DNA from: Actinoplanes liguriensis
GTDB taxonomy: Bacteria > Actinomycetota > Actinomycetes > Mycobacteriales > Micromonosporaceae
DNA length: 7,388 bases
Assembly (NCBI GenBank): GCA_000715855.1
Contig: KL571304.1
Location: forward strand, 30,408 to 37,795
Direction of reading: 5' to 3'
In this document: positions 5,582 to 7,388 of the stretch, in pieces
Layout of the letters: every line of letters begins with the position of its first letter
Numbering within the stretch: position 1 is the stretch's first letter
The notes under the pieces: model-generated
The model's input: only the letters and a program-made list of their open reading frames with translations
The model's database searches: none
What the model was told of the DNA's origin: nothing
Translations under genes and position numbers: made by a program

Positions 5582-7146
5582 CTTCGCTGCTGGAGAGCGT
5601 GCTCACGTCGGTGCGTCGTTTCCCGAGGCATTCGGCAATTCACGACGGCCGGCCGGTGACGTATTCCCAGCTGCTCACTCTGGTCCGCCGGGTGGCCGCC
5701 GCGTTGCCGCCGGCCACCTCCGCCCCGGCTTTCGGCGCGGTCCTGGTGAACCGGGACGCGCCCGGCTATGCGGCCGTGCTCGCCACGCTCTGGTCGGGGC
5801 GTGGCTACGTGCCGCTGAACCCGCGCTACCCGGTCCGGCGCAACGCGGCGATGCTGGCCGCGTCCGGTGCCGGCACGCTCATCGTGGACGGCTCCGTCGG
5901 CATCGATCTGTCCGAGTTGACCGCCGGGCTGCCGGAGCCGATCACCGTCGTGGTGTCCGGCGGCGCCGGCGAGCCGGGCGATGCGGTGCGCGCCCGCCAC
6001 CGGGTCGTCCGGCTCGACCCGGAGTCCGGGGAGCCGGCCCGCTACGACCCGGTCGACCCGGCCGGCGACGTGGCCTACCTGCTCTTCACCTCCGGTACGA
6101 CGGGCGCGCCGAGCGGCGTCCCGGTCCGCCAGCGAAGCGTCCTGGACTATCTGGCGGCGGTCGCCGGGCGGCACGATCTGAAGCCGGACGACCGCACCTC
6201 GCAGACCTTCGACCTCACGTTCGACCTGAGCGTCCACGACATGTTCGCCACCTGGCAAGCCGGTGCCTGCCTCTATCCGCTGTCGGCGCGAGCGCTGATG
6301 CAACCGGTGGCCTTCATCCGGCGTCACCGGCTCACCGCCTGGTTCAGCGTTCCCTCGGCCGCCGCACGATCGAGTGCGCTGGGCGTGCTCGGCGCCGAGG
6401 CGCTGCCGTCGCTGCGCTGGAGCATCTTCTGCGGCGAGCCGCTCACCGCCGCGGTGGCCGCCGCCTGGCAGTCCGCGGCCGCCACGGCCGTCCTGGACAA
6501 TCTTTACGGACCGACCGAGGCGACGATCGCGGTGACCGGGTTCCAGCCCGGCCCCGACGTGTCGGCGTGGCTCGGCGACGGCAACGGGGTCCTGCCGATC
6601 GGCCACGCGTTCCCGGGGCAGCGGGCTACCGTGCACGTCGCCGGCGCGCCGGCGACGCCGGGTGAGACCGGGGAGCTGTGGCTCGCCGGCTCGCAGGTGG
6701 CGGCCGGCTACTGGAACGATCCGGTCCGCACCGCGTCCCGGTTCGTCACCGGCCCGGACGCCCGCTGGTTCCGCACCGGTGACCTGGTCCGGGCGGACGA
6801 GTCGGGTCTGCTGCACTACCACGGGCGGACCGATGACCAGATCAAGATCAACGGATTCCGGGTCGAGCTCCTCGAGGTCGACCACGTGCTGCGTACCGTC
6901 TGCGACCGACCCGACGCGCTGGCCGTGCCGTGGCCGAGCGCCTCGGCCGTCGAACACCTCGTGGCCGTGGTGTCACGCGGTGGCGACCGGGCGCCACGAC
7001 AGATCATCGATGCGTGCGCCCAGTCGCTGCCGGGTTACATGGTGCCGCGCCGCGTGCTCGTCGTCGACGAGATCCCCCGTAACCCCAACGGCAAGCTGGA
7101 CCGCAAGGCCGCCGCCGCTCTCCTGCAGGAAGGTCGACAAACCTGA
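5578..7146 (+). CDS. Free-standing amino-acid adenylation enzyme (aminoacyl-carrier-protein ligase)
   Basis: A 522-residue stand-alone A domain of the ANL superfamily with no condensation or carrier domain attached. Core motifs are in order: A2-like YVPLNPRYP (77-85), A3 LFTSGTTGAPSGV (169-181), A4 FDLSVHDMF (215-223), A5 LYGPTEAT (309-316), A7 RTGDLVR (399-405), A8 GRTDDQIKINGFRVEL (416-431) and A10 NPNGKLDR (502-509) with catalytic Lys506. Asp216 fits the residue that binds the amino group of an alpha-amino acid. A3 has Ser179 where most relatives have Lys (TGxPKG). By hand alignment to GrsA the pocket code reads roughly D-L-H-F-I-C-L-I-A-K. Cys285 in IFCGE and the YGPTEATIAVT block recall D-alanine ligase DltA, while the overall code also resembles free-standing prolyl-AMP ligases. 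It would form aminoacyl-AMP and load the overlapping downstream carrier protein. The start matches the usual N-terminus, but ribosome loading may depend on an overlapping leader ORF. Confidence 0.9.
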   Translation: MTSLLESVLTSVRRFPRHSAIHDGRPVTYSQLLTLVRRVAAALPPATSAPAFGAVLVNRDAPGYAAVLATLWSGRGYVPLNPRYPVRRNAAMLAASGAGTLIVDGSVGIDLSELTAGLPEPITVVVSGGAGEPGDAVRARHRVVRLDPESGEPARYDPVDPAGDVAYLLFTSGTTGAPSGVPVRQRSVLDYLAAVAGRHDLKPDDRTSQTFDLTFDLSVHDMFATWQAGACLYPLSARALMQPVAFIRRHRLTAWFSVPSAAARSSALGVLGAEALPSLRWSIFCGEPLTAAVAAAWQSAAATAVLDNLYGPTEATIAVTGFQPGPDVSAWLGDGNGVLPIGHAFPGQRATVHVAGAPATPGETGELWLAGSQVAAGYWNDPVRTASRFVTGPDARWFRTGDLVRADESGLLHYHGRTDDQIKINGFRVELLEVDHVLRTVCDRPDALAVPWPSASAVEHLVAVVSRGGDRAPRQIIDACAQSLPGYMVPRRVLVVDEIPRNPNGKLDRKAAAALLQEGRQT

Positions 7147-7388
7147 TGACGAGCCCGACCGACAACCTCGTGGCGGAGGCCCTGGACTGGGTCCGGGCGC
7201 ACCGCGCCGACCGGGAGACGATGGACACCCCGGTCACCGCCGAGACCGATCTGCTCACCGTCGGAGTGCTCGACTCTCTCGGCTTCGTCCAGCTGATGGC
7301 CCTCCTGGCCGAGCGCACCGGCCGGACCGTGGACCTGGTCGACCTGGACTTCGACGACCTGGCCACGGTCCGCAGCCTGTGCCGGCTG
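7146..7388 (+). CDS. Acyl/peptidyl carrier protein (cut by window edge)
   Basis: The ATG at 7146 shares one base with the TGA of the adenylation gene (TGATG), showing tight translational coupling; AGGAAGG lies 12 bases upstream. The 81 codons seen have no stop. GVLDSLGFVQLM (40-51) is the phosphopantetheine attachment site with Ser44, followed by the acidic helix region VDLVDLDFDDLATVRSL (62-78) typical of carrier proteins. Length so far is about a full carrier domain, so it is probably a discrete protein ending soon after the edge, but a fusion to a further domain cannot be excluded. It needs a phosphopantetheinyl transferase to become active and would receive the aminoacyl group from the preceding enzyme as a thioester. 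Confidence 0.88.
   Translation, partial: MTSPTDNLVAEALDWVRAHRADRETMDTPVTAETDLLTVGVLDSLGFVQLMALLAERTGRTVDLVDLDFDDLATVRSLCRL

Noticed and set aside
4614..5606. Minus-strand open frame (about 330 codons) opposite the DUF218 gene
   Set aside because: The translation is Arg/His/Pro-rich and unlike a folded protein; the DUF218 motifs on the plus strand explain the region.
5551..6957. Minus-strand open frame (about 468 codons) opposite the adenylation gene
   Set aside because: Composition is dominated by Arg, Gly, Val and Asp with no motif, while the other strand carries all adenylation core motifs in order.
1..7388. tRNA, rRNA, CRISPR array, insertion sequence or attachment site
   Set aside because: No tandem spaced repeats, transposase-like frame, terminal inverted repeats or cloverleaf-like sequence was seen on reading either strand.

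Overview
The window is high-GC DNA with actinomycete character. Codons end mostly in G or C, long antisense frames stay open, GTG starts occur, and two promoters place their -10 box about 7-9 bases before a start codon, as for leaderless mRNAs. A Micromonosporaceae-like or Streptomyces-like host is plausible, but nothing in the sequence fixes the genus.

Positions 1-2116 hold a self-contained drug-efflux-type module. A MarR-family repressor (1643-2116, +) is divergent from a DHA2-type MFS exporter (167-1591, -). The exporter is followed, 39 bases later on the same strand, by the first 42 codons of an isochorismatase-like hydrolase that runs off the left edge. The 51-base divergent gap carries two near-identical imperfect dyads, probably MarR operators, and a -10 box that would make marR leaderless. 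Positions 2117-2263 are a gene-free convergent gap with hairpins.

Positions 2264-4528 (-) encode two nucleotide-sugar enzymes in one transcription unit: a UDP-sugar 6-dehydrogenase of the WbpA/WecC type, then an extended-SDR epimerase/decarboxylase-like enzyme. Such a pair makes an NDP-uronic acid and then a 4-epimer or a decarboxylated pentose.

Divergent from these, a rightward cluster begins at 4764. It contains a soluble DUF218 (YdcF/SanA-like) protein, a 100-base promoter region, a free-standing amino-acid adenylation enzyme (5578-7146), and a carrier protein overlapping it by one base and cut by the right edge (from 7146). The adenylation enzyme plus discrete carrier protein is the usual starter of a pathway that loads an amino acid on a phosphopantetheine arm, as in DltA/DltC or prolyl-AMP ligase/PCP pairs. 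Together with the sugar genes this looks like the edge of a gene cluster for a glycosylated natural product or a cell-envelope polymer; that reading is inference.

The most interesting local signal lies just before the adenylation gene. A TATCAT -10 box overlaps closely with a perfect 13-base dyad. Seven bases after the box comes an ATG opening a 14-codon ORF, whose stop overlaps the adenylation gene's ATG (ATGA). This suggests a leaderless upstream peptide that delivers ribosomes to a gene with no good ribosome binding site.
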